Shown one piece after another: positions 15,748 through 25,100 of a stretch of DNA of 64,000 bases. The stretch is taken from assembly GCA_044463945.1 (NCBI GenBank), contig JBIQLW010000003.1, positions 1-64,000 on the forward strand, given 5' to 3'. The notes beneath the pieces were generated by a model. It was not told where the DNA came from, searched no databases, and saw only the letters and a list, made by a program, of their open reading frames with translations. Positions within the stretch are counted from its first letter, which is position 1. Each line of letters opens with the position of its first letter. The position numbers were made by a program, and so were the translations under genes. Origin of the DNA: 62-47 sp044463945. Its GTDB lineage: Bacteria > Pseudomonadota > Alphaproteobacteria > Rhizobiales > Xanthobacteraceae.

Positions 15748-15945
15748 ATGCCCATGGCGGTCGGGGAAAACAGCGCGCAGCGCCTGCGCGGATTTGTTGA
15801 GCGCGTCGAGCATATCCGCGAACAGAAAAAGCAGTTGGGCGACGACGAAAAGGCCGTCATGGCGGAGGCGAAGGCCGAGGGATACGTGCCCGCCGCCATC
15901 CGCTATGTGGTGAAGGCGCCGAGGACGAGCGCAATGCCTGGGTGA
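15748..15945 (+). pseudogene. GapR (DUF2312) family protein, C-terminally truncated
   Basis: Residues 1-56 (ENSAQRLRGFVERVEHIREQ, KKQLGDDEKAVMAEAKAEG, YVPAAIRYVVK) match the N-terminal coiled coil of GapR-type DNA-binding proteins, which clamp overtwisted DNA in alphaproteobacteria. At about 15915 the match stops, 9 unrelated codons follow, and the C-terminal helices are absent. A purine-rich ribosome site (GGAAGGGAAAGG) precedes the ATG. It is probably a phage or element copy broken by the same event that truncated the next gene. Confidence 0.7.
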
Positions 15946-16413
15946 ACACTCTCCTGCAGCGCATCGAGCAGCACGAGGGCTTCATCATCGCGGCCACCAA
16001 TTTCGGCAGCGAGGTGGACCCGGCCATCTGGCGGCGGTTCGACATGCACATCACGCTCGATCTGCCCGGCCAATTCGAACGTGAGCGCATCCTGGCGCGC
16101 TATCTCGATCCGTTTGGCCTGCCTCGGCCGGCGCTGTCGCTGCTCGCGACGGCCATGGCCAGCGCCTCGCCGGCGTTGATGCGGCAGTTCTGCGAGCAGT
16201 TGAAACGCCAGATCATCCTCGGCCCCAAGCTGGGCCACGACATGGGCAAGCGCGCGGTGGTCGAGCGCGTGGTCGCCAGCGTCGGACCGCATCCTGATCT
16301 CGGCAAGCCGCCGATGTGGAGCACCACCCAATCGGATCACGACCGGGATCGCGCCATCGACGCCATGCCCTGGCCGCTGCCACGCGCCGACGAGATCGTC
16401 GAGGAAAAACCGG
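15916..16413 (+). pseudogene. AAA-family ATPase, C-terminal fragment
   Basis: The frame reads AEDERNAWVNTLLQRIEQHE, GFIIAATNFGSEVDPAIWRR, FDMHITLDLPGQFERERILA: sensor-1 Asn (AATN), the arginine-finger RRF, and the lid domain of an AAA ATPase. Walker A and B are missing because the sequence joins the gapR fragment at about 15915. The C-terminal part (LGHDMGKRAVVERVVASVGP, HPDLGKPPMW) is typical of a small family of element-borne ATPases. Downstream it is fused in frame with the tail-assembly gene. It cannot bind ATP, so it is a relic. Confidence 0.7.
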
Positions 16414-16835
16414 CCCCATGGGTCGAGTTGGGGCACGGCGTCAGGCTCAAGTGCGACCCCCTGTCCACTGCCGTCATGGCCGCCGCCAAGCGCGACTTTA
16501 CCGCTTCGGGGATTGGCGAGGATCTGGACAAGGATGATCTCGGCATCGCCATGGCGAAGGCGGTGGCGCGTCGCGTCGTCGTCGAGTGGGAAGGCGTCGC
16601 CGACGAGGAAGGCGATCCGGCCGAGGTCACGCCGGAAGGCATCGACGCGTTGCTCGATATCTGGGTGATGTTCGACGCATTCCAGAACCAGTACCTCGCG
16701 TCGGGATTCCTGCTGGATCAGGAAAAAAACGGCTCCGCGCCCTCGCCGGATGGCACTTCGGCGGGGGCGACGGCTACTGCGCGGCCTGCAAGGGCGTCTG
16801 CGCGGAGTGCCCGGCCCAAGTCAACGCGCCGCTAA
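16365..16835 (+). CDS. Phage tail assembly chaperone, zero-frame product (G-like)
   Basis: From about 16420 the frame reads WVELGHGVRLKCDPLSTAVM, then AVARRVVVEWEGVADEEGDP and EVTPEGIDALLDIWVMFDAF. This is a tail-assembly chaperone type seen in alphaproteobacterial siphophages. The first in-frame ATG after the AAA relic is at 16365; the true N-terminus may have been lost at the fusion, so the start is tentative. A slippery A AAA AAC at 16724-16730 lets some ribosomes enter the -1 frame and make a longer G-T fusion. Zero-frame readers end at 16835 after an Ala/Arg-rich tail. These chaperones coat the tape measure during tail assembly. Confidence 0.7.
   Translation: MPWPLPRADEIVEEKPAPWVELGHGVRLKCDPLSTAVMAAAKRDFTASGIGEDLDKDDLGIAMAKAVARRVVVEWEGVADEEGDPAEVTPEGIDALLDIWVMFDAFQNQYLASGFLLDQEKNGSAPSPDGTSAGATATARPARASARSARPKSTRR
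16724..16730 (+). other. Programmed -1 ribosomal frameshift site A AAA AAC
   Basis: In the zero frame the codons are GAA AAA AAC (16722-16730), giving the canonical X XXY YYZ heptamer A AAA AAC. Slipping back one base continues at CGG (16730) into the open -1 frame that ends at 17059. Its position, between two tail-chaperone halves just before the tape-measure gene, is exactly that of the conserved G/GT frameshift of lambda-like phages. Confidence 0.85.
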
Positions 16836-17059
16836 CCCGCGAGGGCGAGCAGGTCTGGGACTTGGCCATGCGGCTGGGAGGGCAACTCCGAGTCGCGCCT
16901 CGAGCCATCATCGGATGGGACATGACAGCGGCGCTCGCCCTTGCGCGGGCGCTGGGGATCGACGTGCGCGCGGTGGCCGAGTTGCTGCCCGAGATTGAGG
17001 CCGAGATGGCGGCGAAACTGAACGAACAAATCCAGTCGGAGGGCGACCGTGGTCAATAA
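16730..17059 (+). CDS. Tail assembly chaperone, -1 frame extension (T-like)
   Basis: There is no start codon of its own. This 109-codon frame is reached by the -1 shift at 16724-16730 and would give a fusion of about 231 aa counted from 16365. It contains a four-cysteine cluster, YCAACKGVCAECPAQ, likely to bind zinc, and then VWDLAMRLGGQLRVAPRAII and GWDMTAALALARALGI, a known T-domain pattern. Its end overlaps the tape-measure start at 17049. In the lambda model the T domain recruits tail-tube subunits to the coated tape measure. Confidence 0.75.
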   Translation, partial: RLRALAGWHFGGGDGYCAACKGVCAECPAQVNAPLTREGEQVWDLAMRLGGQLRVAPRAIIGWDMTAALALARALGIDVRAVAELLPEIEAEMAAKLNEQIQSEGDRGQ

Positions 17060-19154
17060 GCGCGTCGGCGTCCGCCTGGTCGCCGAGAATGGTCAGCGCG
17101 TCAAGGCCGAGCTCGAGGGCATTGGCGACACCGGCGAGAAGTCGTTCAAGCGCATTGGGACGGCGGCCGAAATGACCCGGCGCGTGGCCGGCCGCGTGTT
17201 CGGCGTGCTGGCGGCCGGATTCTCGATCCGCGCCATGGGCGACATGGCGGAGCGCTACACCCAGATCGGCAACACGCTGCGCGTGCTCGGCATCGAACAA
17301 GATCAGGTCGGAGCCACGATCCAGCGGATTGGCGATATCGCCCGGCGCACCCTCTCGCCCCTAGACGCCATGGCGACGCTCTATCAGCGCGTCTCCATGG
17401 CCGCCGGCGAGATGGGCGCCGGCCAGGAGGATATCCTGCGCTTTACCGAGAACATCGGCCTCGCGCTCGCCCAGCAGGGCGGCTCCGCCGAGCAGGCATC
17501 CGGCGCGTTGCTGCAACTCTCGCAAGCGCTGGGGAGTGGCACCGTAAGGGCGCAAGAGTTTAATTCCATCCTCAATGGCGCTTATCCCATCGCGCTGGCG
17601 GCGGCGCGTGGCATCGAGGCGGCCGGCGGATCGGTCGCCAAGCTGCGGCAGCTCGTCAACGAGGGCAAGATTTCCTCGGCCGAGTTCTTCCAGGCGATCC
17701 TTTCCCAGACCGAGGAACTGGAGTCGACTTTCAGCCAGACCATGCCGACGATTTCGCAGGCGTGGCAGGTGCTGACCGACTCGATCACGCTTTATGTGGG
17801 CGAGACGGATTCGGCGGTGGGCATCTCGTCGGCCTTCGCGCAGGTGATCCTCGTGGTGGCGAACAACGTCGAGCGCCTGGCGGCTTACGCGACGGCCGCC
17901 GCGCTGGTGTTCGGCGGGCGGCTCGCGGCCGGACTGGTTTCCACCGCCATCGCGACCGCGTCACTCTCCGGCGCGTTGCGGCTTCTGCGGGTGGCGCTGA
18001 TCTCGACGGGCGTCGGCGCGCTGATCGTCGCCGCCGGCGAACTGATTTACTGGTTTTCCCAGCTGGTGAAAGCAACTGGCGGGTTTGGCGAGGCCATGAC
18101 GTTGCTCGGCGATGTGGCCGCGCAAATCTGGGATGGCATCGTCATCGCGGCCAAGGCCGTGCCGGTTGGGCTTAACGCGGTATGGGACAGCGTGCGCGCC
18201 GGCTTTTATCGAATGGTCGAGGGGCTGGCCACGCGGTGGGCCGATTTCCTGCATGGCCTCGCGGGGACGATGCGCGACATCCCCCTGATGGAGGGCGCCG
18301 CGCTCAAGGTCTACGGCTCCGCTGTTCGCGCCGGCTCCGCCGTTTACGAGTTCGGCGCTGCCGCTGCCTCCGCCGAGGAAGACGCGGCCAAGCTGCGCGA
18401 GGAAGCCGGCCGGCTTGTTACCGAGGGCTTCGACAAGGCCAAGGATGCGGTGGCGCGGCTGGCCGAGGTCGTCACCAGCGCCGGGGAGGATAGCGAGGGC
18501 GCGCTGGCGGGCACCCAGGGCGCGGCCAACAACGTGACCGACGCGCTCGACAAGGCTGGGAACGCGGGCAAGAAGGCCGGCAAGAAAATCAAGGAAGGCG
18601 GCGAGGAAGCGCTGACCGGCTGGGCCAAGACGGTCAAGACGCTGGAGGACTACGCGGCCTCCGCCATGGATCTGGCGGGCGGCATCGGCGACAGCCTGGT
18701 GTCGGCGTTCCGGGGCGCCGAGGACGCGGTGGTCGAGTTTGTCAAAACGGGCAAGCTCAACTTTACCGACATGGTGACCTCGATGATCGCGGATCTCGCG
18801 CGGCTCGCGGTACGGCGCTTTATCCTCGGCCCCATCGCCAACGCGCTCGGAGGAATCTTCGGTGGCGCGGGCAATCCGCTCGCGTTTCTGTCGACGCCAT
18901 CGTTCGAGGGCGGCGGTCATACCGGCCTTGGCGCGCGCGCTGGTGGCCTGGATGGCAAGGGTGGCTATCTCGCCATGGTCCATCCGCGCGAGCGCATTAT
19001 CGACGAGACTCGCGGCGGCCGGGCCGGCAGCCGCGACGCGGCGCCGGTGATCGTCAACATCAGCACGCCGAACGCGGAAAGTTTCCGGCAGTCGCGGACG
19101 CAGGTCGCGGCCGATATTTCGCGCGCCGTGTCGCTCGGGCGGAGGAGCGCCTGA
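17049..19154 (+). CDS. Tail length tape-measure protein
   Basis: A 701-aa protein starting at GTG 17049, with a GGAGGG ribosome site, overlapping the chaperone end. The N-terminal third (NTLRVLGIEQDQVGATIQRI, VSMAAGEMGAGQEDILRFTE, LNGAYPIALAAARGIEAAGG) is the tape_meas_nterm domain. The middle has hydrophobic segments (about 280-345) that may insert into the host membrane. The C-terminus (FTDMVTSMIADLARLAVRRF, ILGPIANALGG) resembles the lambda tape-measure C-terminal domain. It sets tail length and corresponds in position to gene-transfer-agent g11. It is unrelated to the fragment at 3974-4733. Confidence 0.9.
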   Translation: MVNKRVGVRLVAENGQRVKAELEGIGDTGEKSFKRIGTAAEMTRRVAGRVFGVLAAGFSIRAMGDMAERYTQIGNTLRVLGIEQDQVGATIQRIGDIARRTLSPLDAMATLYQRVSMAAGEMGAGQEDILRFTENIGLALAQQGGSAEQASGALLQLSQALGSGTVRAQEFNSILNGAYPIALAAARGIEAAGGSVAKLRQLVNEGKISSAEFFQAILSQTEELESTFSQTMPTISQAWQVLTDSITLYVGETDSAVGISSAFAQVILVVANNVERLAAYATAAALVFGGRLAAGLVSTAIATASLSGALRLLRVALISTGVGALIVAAGELIYWFSQLVKATGGFGEAMTLLGDVAAQIWDGIVIAAKAVPVGLNAVWDSVRAGFYRMVEGLATRWADFLHGLAGTMRDIPLMEGAALKVYGSAVRAGSAVYEFGAAAASAEEDAAKLREEAGRLVTEGFDKAKDAVARLAEVVTSAGEDSEGALAGTQGAANNVTDALDKAGNAGKKAGKKIKEGGEEALTGWAKTVKTLEDYAASAMDLAGGIGDSLVSAFRGAEDAVVEFVKTGKLNFTDMVTSMIADLARLAVRRFILGPIANALGGIFGGAGNPLAFLSTPSFEGGGHTGLGARAGGLDGKGGYLAMVHPRERIIDETRGGRAGSRDAAPVIVNISTPNAESFRQSRTQVAADISRAVSLGRRSA

Positions 19155-19834
19155 TGGCCTTCCACGATGTCCGCTTCCCCGACAACATCAGTCGCGGCGC
19201 CCGCGGCGGCCCCGAGCGGCGCACGCAAATCGTGACGCTCGCGGGCGGCCACGAGGAGAGAAACGCGAGCTGGGCCGATTCCCGGCATAGCTATGACGTG
19301 TCCTACGGCATTCGGCGCGCCGACGACCTGGCGGCCGTCAAGGCGTTCTTCGAGGCACGCCTCGGGCGGCTGCACGGTTTCCGGTTCAAGGATTGGGCCG
19401 ACTATAAATCCTGCGCGCCGAGCCAGGCCGTATCGCCACTCGATCAGGTGCTCGGGACCTATGCAGGTGGCGCCGCCTCCTTCCCGCTGGTCAAGCGCTA
19501 CACCTCCGCGCCCTCGACTTACACGCGGCGCATCGTCAAGGCGGTGCCCGGCACCGTTGTCGTGGCGGTCGACGGTATCGCCCTGTCGCCGGCGGAATTC
19601 GAGGTTGATTACGCCACCGGCGTGGTGACGCTCGACAATTCGTCGGCGGGGCTGCTCGCGGACTTCGCGGCGAACAATTACGCCGTGCCGACCGTTTGGC
19701 CGGGCTCGGAGGTGACGGCGGGCTTCGAGTTCGACGTGCCCGTCCGCTTCGAGTCGGACCGACTCGACGTAACGCTCGATATCGAGCGGCTGGGGTCGAT
19801 CTCGTCGATCCCCCTCATTGAAATCAGGAGTTAG
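19154..19834 (+). CDS. Distal tail protein, DUF2460 / TIGR02217 family (GTA g12-like)
   Basis: A 226-aa protein: MAFHDVRFPDNISRGARGGP, ERRTQIVTLAGGHEERNASW, YDVSYGIRRADDLAAVKAFF, ARLGRLHGFRFKDWADYKSC. This is the characteristic DUF2460 sequence, found in gene transfer agents and related siphophages as the distal tail ring that joins tube to baseplate. Its ATG overlaps the tape-measure stop by one base (TGATG). Full length. Confidence 0.92.
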   Translation: MAFHDVRFPDNISRGARGGPERRTQIVTLAGGHEERNASWADSRHSYDVSYGIRRADDLAAVKAFFEARLGRLHGFRFKDWADYKSCAPSQAVSPLDQVLGTYAGGAASFPLVKRYTSAPSTYTRRIVKAVPGTVVVAVDGIALSPAEFEVDYATGVVTLDNSSAGLLADFAANNYAVPTVWPGSEVTAGFEFDVPVRFESDRLDVTLDIERLGSISSIPLIEIRS

Positions 19835-19836
19835 CG

Positions 19837-20763
19837 ATGGCTGTCTTTAACAGCTTCGCCGCGTTCATGAGCGCCGGTTTCGCCGGGCTCTCGCGCGCGA
19901 GCGAGGCGTGGATGCCGGATGGCGATGGTGGTTTCATCCATTTCGGCCAGGGCGAGCTGCGGCGCCTCAACGATATCGGCGCCTATCTCGAGCCGGCGGA
20001 GACGTATTATCCGGTCAATTCCGCGCTGGCCGGGGCGGTGGAGGGCGCGGTCGGTTCCGGAGGAGCCACACCCACCGACTGGTCCTTGTCCTCGTCGTTC
20101 ACGGGAACCGGGGTGGCCGCCATCGGGACGCATGGCGGCCTCCCGACGATCACGCTGGACCTCAAGCTGGACAACACCGGCGGCGGCGCGGCCATGTCCG
20201 CGCTGGTGCGGCTGAACGACGAGCCGACCGCCGCGAAGGGCCAGACCTGGACGGCCGCCATCTTTTCGGATGTCGTCGAGGTTTATCCCGACGATACCGC
20301 GGCGGGTGCGGTCGAGCGCCTGCAGGTCCAGGAGCGCAACGCCGCCAATGGTTTCGTGGCGAATGCCTCGGTCGTTCTCGCCGGCGCGGGGATCAACACC
20401 CGAAAGCACGTCACCCGAACCCTAAGCGGTGACGACACGGCGCGCCTGCAGATCTTTTATGAATGGAACGGGGTGCCAGCGGGCACCGTGCTGCATCGTC
20501 GGGTGCGGCTCAAGATGCCGACGCTGACCCGGTCCACCGTCCTCTCGACGCCGATGGTGACGACGAACGCGGGCACGGTCCAACGGCTCGCCGATGCGTT
20601 GACGCTCGACAGCAAGGTCGGGAACGCGCTCGACTGGTCCATCCGGTATGGCGACGACAGCACCGCCTCCCTGGCCAGCAACCACACCGGCCCGATCGTC
20701 ATCGATCCGTCCGCGCTGGCACGGCCGGACGTGAAGGCGATCTGGGCGGAGTTGGCGTCGTGA
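19837..20763 (+). CDS. Phage structural protein of unknown function, 308 aa
   Basis: Starts 2 nt after the g12-like gene (MAVFNSFAAFMSAGFAGLSR) and overlaps the g13-like gene (GTGA), so it is part of the tail operon. The middle is rich in beta-type segments (TPTDWSLSSSFTGTGVAAIG, GVPAGTVLHRRVRLKMP) and the end reads KVGNALDWSIRYGDDS and VIDPSALARPDVKAIWAEL. The sequence suggests a beta-sandwich, possibly a carbohydrate-binding or accessory tip protein. Standard gene-transfer-agent clusters have no gene here, so it is an insertion in the usual order. I do not recognise the family. Confidence 0.8.
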   Translation: MAVFNSFAAFMSAGFAGLSRASEAWMPDGDGGFIHFGQGELRRLNDIGAYLEPAETYYPVNSALAGAVEGAVGSGGATPTDWSLSSSFTGTGVAAIGTHGGLPTITLDLKLDNTGGGAAMSALVRLNDEPTAAKGQTWTAAIFSDVVEVYPDDTAAGAVERLQVQERNAANGFVANASVVLAGAGINTRKHVTRTLSGDDTARLQIFYEWNGVPAGTVLHRRVRLKMPTLTRSTVLSTPMVTTNAGTVQRLADALTLDSKVGNALDWSIRYGDDSTASLASNHTGPIVIDPSALARPDVKAIWAELAS

Positions 20764-21644
20764 AGGCGCTCTCCCCCGGCCTCGCCGAACACCTTGAGAG
20801 CGGGCAAACCACCCTGGCGTGGTGCTGGCGGATCGAGCGCGGGGACGGCGTGGTGTTCGGCTTTACCGACCATGATCGCGCGCTCTCGTTCGACGGCACC
20901 GACTTCGAGCCGGAGTCGGGCTTCGTCGCTTCCGAGCTTCGTGGCGGTTCGGACCTGGCGGTGGACGCGCAGGACGCGGAAGGCGTCCTGTCCTCGGACC
21001 GGATCACCGAGACCGATATTCTCGACGGGCGCTGGGACAATGCCGAGGTCGAGGTCTGGCGCGTCAACTGGCTGGACGTCTCCGAGCGCGTGCTCATGCG
21101 ACGCGGCAATATCGGGCAAGTCCGGCGGGGACGCATGTCGTTCGTCGCGGAGGTCCGCAGCCTCGCGCATTATCTCGGCCAGACCGTGGGCCGGACGTAT
21201 CAGGCGACATGCGACGCCGCGCTCGGCGACGCTCGGTGCAAGGTCAATCTCGAAAGCCCCGCCTACAAAGGCGCCGGCACGGTGACCAGCGTGCAGCGCG
21301 GGCGCGCGCTGACCGCCTCGGGACTAAACGCCTTCGCCGCCGATCTATTCTCGCTCGGCACGCTAGAGTGGGCCAGCGGGGCGAATGCCGGCCGGCGCGC
21401 GGAAATCATGCGGCACGAGGTTAGCGGTGGCGTGGTGACGCTGACGCTGCTCGAGGAGCCGGTCCGACAAATCGATGTCGGCGACACTTTCGTGGCGCGG
21501 GCCGGTTGCGACAAGCGCCTCGCGACCTGCAGGGCCAAGTTCGCCAATGTCGTCAATTTCAGGGGTTTCCCGCATATCCCGGGACAGGACGCGGTGATCC
21601 GCTACGCCACCAAGGATGGCGGGCACTCGGGTGGCGTGCTGTGA
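20760..21644 (+). CDS. Tail hub protein, DUF2163 / TIGR02218 family (GTA g13-like)
   Basis: A 294-aa protein starting at GTG 20760. It carries LAEHLESGQTTLAWCWRIER, FGFTDHDRALSFDGTDFEPE, VWRVNWLDVSERVLMRRGNI and the cysteine-bearing C-terminal motifs QATCDAALGDARCKVNL and AGCDKRLATCRAKFANVVNF. The last is the phage_BR0599-type domain; in gene-transfer-agent hubs these conserved cysteines coordinate an iron-sulfur cluster. It forms the ring between distal tail and the cell-wall-penetrating tip. Confidence 0.92.
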   Translation: MKALSPGLAEHLESGQTTLAWCWRIERGDGVVFGFTDHDRALSFDGTDFEPESGFVASELRGGSDLAVDAQDAEGVLSSDRITETDILDGRWDNAEVEVWRVNWLDVSERVLMRRGNIGQVRRGRMSFVAEVRSLAHYLGQTVGRTYQATCDAALGDARCKVNLESPAYKGAGTVTSVQRGRALTASGLNAFAADLFSLGTLEWASGANAGRRAEIMRHEVSGGVVTLTLLEEPVRQIDVGDTFVARAGCDKRLATCRAKFANVVNFRGFPHIPGQDAVIRYATKDGGHSGGVL

Positions 21645-22108
21645 GCAGGCGCGCGGGCGCGGCGACGGCGCGCGTCATCGAGGCGGCGCGCGGCTGGCTG
21701 GGCACGCCTTATCACGATCAGGCCAGCGTCAAGGGCGTGGGGTGCGATTGCCTTGGGCTGGCGCGTGGCGTCTGGCGCGAGGTCGTCGGCCCCGAGCTGA
21801 CGAAAATTCCGCCCTATTCGCGAGACTGGGGCGAGGTCGGCCCGCGCGAGGTGCTGGCGAACGGCGCGATGGCCTGGATGGTGCCGCTACCGCTTTCCGA
21901 AATTCGGCCGGGCGCGGTGGTGCTGTTTCGCATGCGCGCCGGGGCCATTGCCAAGCACTGCGGGATCCTGACCGGCCCCGCCAGCTTCATCCATGCCTAT
22001 GACCGCCTCGGCGTCGTCGAGGAGGTTCTGACCGATGCGTGGCGCCGCCGCATGGCGTTCGCCTTCCTCTACCCCCCACGCGGCCGGATCCGGCGCGAGA
22101 AAATCTGA
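21641..22108 (+). CDS. NlpC/P60 peptidase, TIGR02219 family (GTA g14-like)
   Basis: A 155-aa protein from GTG 21641 (overlapping the previous stop, GTGA). It contains GWLGTPYHDQASVKGVGCDC with the catalytic Cys in VGCDCLGLARGVW, the His in IAKHCGILTG and the polar third residue further on, forming an NlpC/P60 Cys-His-type peptidase. In tail tips it cuts peptidoglycan cross-links during DNA entry. An in-frame upstream extension exists, but GTG 21641 fits the coupled arrangement. Confidence 0.9.
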   Translation: MSRRAGAATARVIEAARGWLGTPYHDQASVKGVGCDCLGLARGVWREVVGPELTKIPPYSRDWGEVGPREVLANGAMAWMVPLPLSEIRPGAVVLFRMRAGAIAKHCGILTGPASFIHAYDRLGVVEEVLTDAWRRRMAFAFLYPPRGRIRREKI

Positions 22109-22115
22109 ACGGAAA

Positions 22116-25100
22116 ATGGCGGCAATTGTTCTCGGCATCGCCGGCACCGCGTTGGGCGGGGCCATCGGCGGCTCGATCCTTGGCATCTCGGCGGCGACCA
22201 TTGGCGGCATGATCGGCGCCGGGGTCGGATCGTTTGTCGACAGCTGGATCGTCTCGCAAATGATGGGCGGCGACGCGCAGCGCATCGAGGGCGCCCGGCT
22301 CGACGCGGCGATGATCACGAGCTCGAGCGAGGGCGGCGTCATCCCCCGCGTTTATGGCCGCATGCGGCTGGGCGGAAACATCATCTGGGCCACCGACTTC
22401 CGCGAGGAAATCCGGACCGACCGCCAGGGCGGCGGCGGCAAGGGCGGCGGTGGCGGCCCGGAAATTATCACGACGACTTATCTGTATTATTGCTCGTTCG
22501 CGGTGGCGTTGTGCGAGGGGCCGATCTCGGGGATCGGCCGCGTCTGGGCGGATGGAAAACCGCTGAATTTCGAGGGCGTCACCTGGCGCTGGTATGACGG
22601 TGGCGAGAGCCAGACCGCCGACCCGTTCATCGCGGCGCGCATGGGCGCCGACGCGCCGGCCTATCGTGGCACCGCCTACGTGGTGTTCGAGGAATTGGCG
22701 CTCGAGGCGTTCGGCAACCGCATCCCGCAGCTCACATTCGAGGTATTCCGGGCGGTGGACGATCCGGACACCGCCGAGGGCCTCGCCAAGGCGGTGACCA
22801 TCATTCCCGCCTCAGGCGAATTTGTTTACGCGACCGAGAAGGTGACGCGCGGCGCTGGCGCCGGCGCGACCGAGCCGGAGAACACCAACTGCATTCCGGT
22901 GACGAGCGATTTCGTGTTGGCGCTCGACCGCCTGCAGGCGGCGGTTCCCGGGATCGAGCTCGTGTCGCTGGTCGTCGCCTGGTTCGGCGACGATCTGCGC
23001 TGCGGTGAGTGTCAAATCCGGCCCGGCGTCGAGTATGGCACCAAGGATACGAGCCGCGCGTGGTCGGTCGATGGCGTAACGCGCGCCGGCGCCTATGTCG
23101 TCAGCCGGGACGGCGATGGCCGCCCGGTCTATGGCGGCACGCCGGCGGACTTCGCGGTGACGCAGGCCATCGCCGAGTGCAAGGCGCGCGGACTGCGCGT
23201 CACCTTCTATCCCTTCATCCTCATGGACGTGCCCGGCGGCAACGCGCTGCCGGATCCCTACAGCGACAACGCGGCCACGGCCGGCCAGCCCGCGTTCCCC
23301 TGGCGCGGCAGGATCACATGCTCGCCCGCCGCGGGCTACGCGGGCACGGTGGATAAAACCAGCGCGGCCGCCGATCAGGTGGCGACGTTGTTCACGCGGA
23401 CGTGGGGCCTCCGCCGGATGATCCTGCATTACGCGAGCCTCTGCGCCAGCGCTGGCGGGGTCGATGCCTTTATCATCGGCTCGGAGATGCGCGGGCTGAC
23501 GCAGGTCCGGAGCGCCGCCGGCACCTATCCAGCAGTGTCCCGGCTGGTGACGTTGGCGAACGATTGCCGCGCCATCCTTGGCGGGGGCACCAAGATCAGC
23601 TACGCGGCGGACTGGTCCGAGTATTTCGGGCACCAGCCCGGCGACGGTTCCGGCGACGCTTACTTCCATCTCGACCCGCTCTGGGCGGCCTCGAATATCG
23701 ATTTCGTCGGCATCGACAATTACATGCCGCTATCGGACTGGCGCGACGGCTTCGAGCATGCCGACGCCCTCGAGCATGGGACGATCTACGACCGCGCGTA
23801 CCTGCAGGGCAATATCGAGGGCGGGGAAGGGTTCGACTGGTTCTACGCCTCGACGGCGGCGCGGGCGGATCAGGTCCGGACGCCGATCAACGATAGCGCC
23901 GGGAAACCATGGGTATGGCGCTACAAGGATATCCGCTCGTGGTGGTCGAACGCGCACTATAACCGCCCCGGCGGCGTCGAGGCCGGCTCGCCGACCGCGT
24001 GGGTGCCACAAGGCAAGCCGATCCGTTTCACCGAGTTCGGTTGCCCGGCGGTGGATCGCGGCACCAACCAGCCCAACGTGTTCCACGATCCCAAGTCAGC
24101 GGAATCCTTCGTCCCGTATTTCTCGCGCGGCTGGCGCGACGACGCCATCCAGCGGGCCTATCTCGAGGCGGTCCTGCTCTATTGGGGCGACAACGCCAAT
24201 AATCCGGCCTCGAGCGTCTACCCGGGCCGGATGATCGATGTCGCGGAGTGCGCGGCCTGGACGTGGGACGCGCGGCCCTATCCCTGGTTCCCGGCGCTGG
24301 ACGAGGTTTGGGCGGATGGCTCCAATTGGCGGCTGGGCCACTGGCTCAACGGGCGGCTTGGAGCCGTGTCGCTGGCCGCGCTGGTTCGCCTCTTGTGCAC
24401 ACGGGCCGGATTCGACGAGGCGCTGATCGACGTCTCGGGCCTGTGGGGCGCCGTCGAGGGCTATACCATCGGTGCACTAGAATCGCCGCGCGCGTCCTGC
24501 GCCGCGCTGGCGCGGCATTTCGGTTTCGATGCATTCGAGAGCGAGGGGCGCATCGTTTTCCGCATGCGCGGCCGGGCGCCGGTCATGAGCGTGACGCTCG
24601 ATGATCTCGTCGAGGCCGAGGGCGGCAATGGCGACGTGATCGAGTTCGAGCGCGGCCAGGAAACGGAGCTCCCGCAGGCGCTCAAATGGACCACGGCCCG
24701 GTCCGACGAGGAATACGACGCGGCGACCGTCGAGGCGCGGCGCGTCACGGTGGACGCCTCGCGTGTCGTCGCCGAGACCTTCCCTTTCTCCGCGCCGCCC
24801 GAGGAAAGCGAGCGCCGGGCCCGCCGGGCGCTGCAGGAGGCGTGGGTCGGCCGGGAGGGCGCGACGTTCCGCCTGCCGCCGTCCCGGATCGCGCTCGACC
24901 CCAGCGACGTGCTCGAGCTGGTGCACGATGGTCGCTCCTACGATCTGCGGCTCCTGACCATCAATGACGCCGCCGACCGGGGCATCACGTCCGTGCTGCA
25001 GGATCGGGAGGTCTACGACCTGCCGCCGGGGCCGGTCCGTTCCGCGCGCCTGTCGCGTTCGGTTCTGTTCGGCGCGCCGGTGGTGGAATTCATGGACCTG

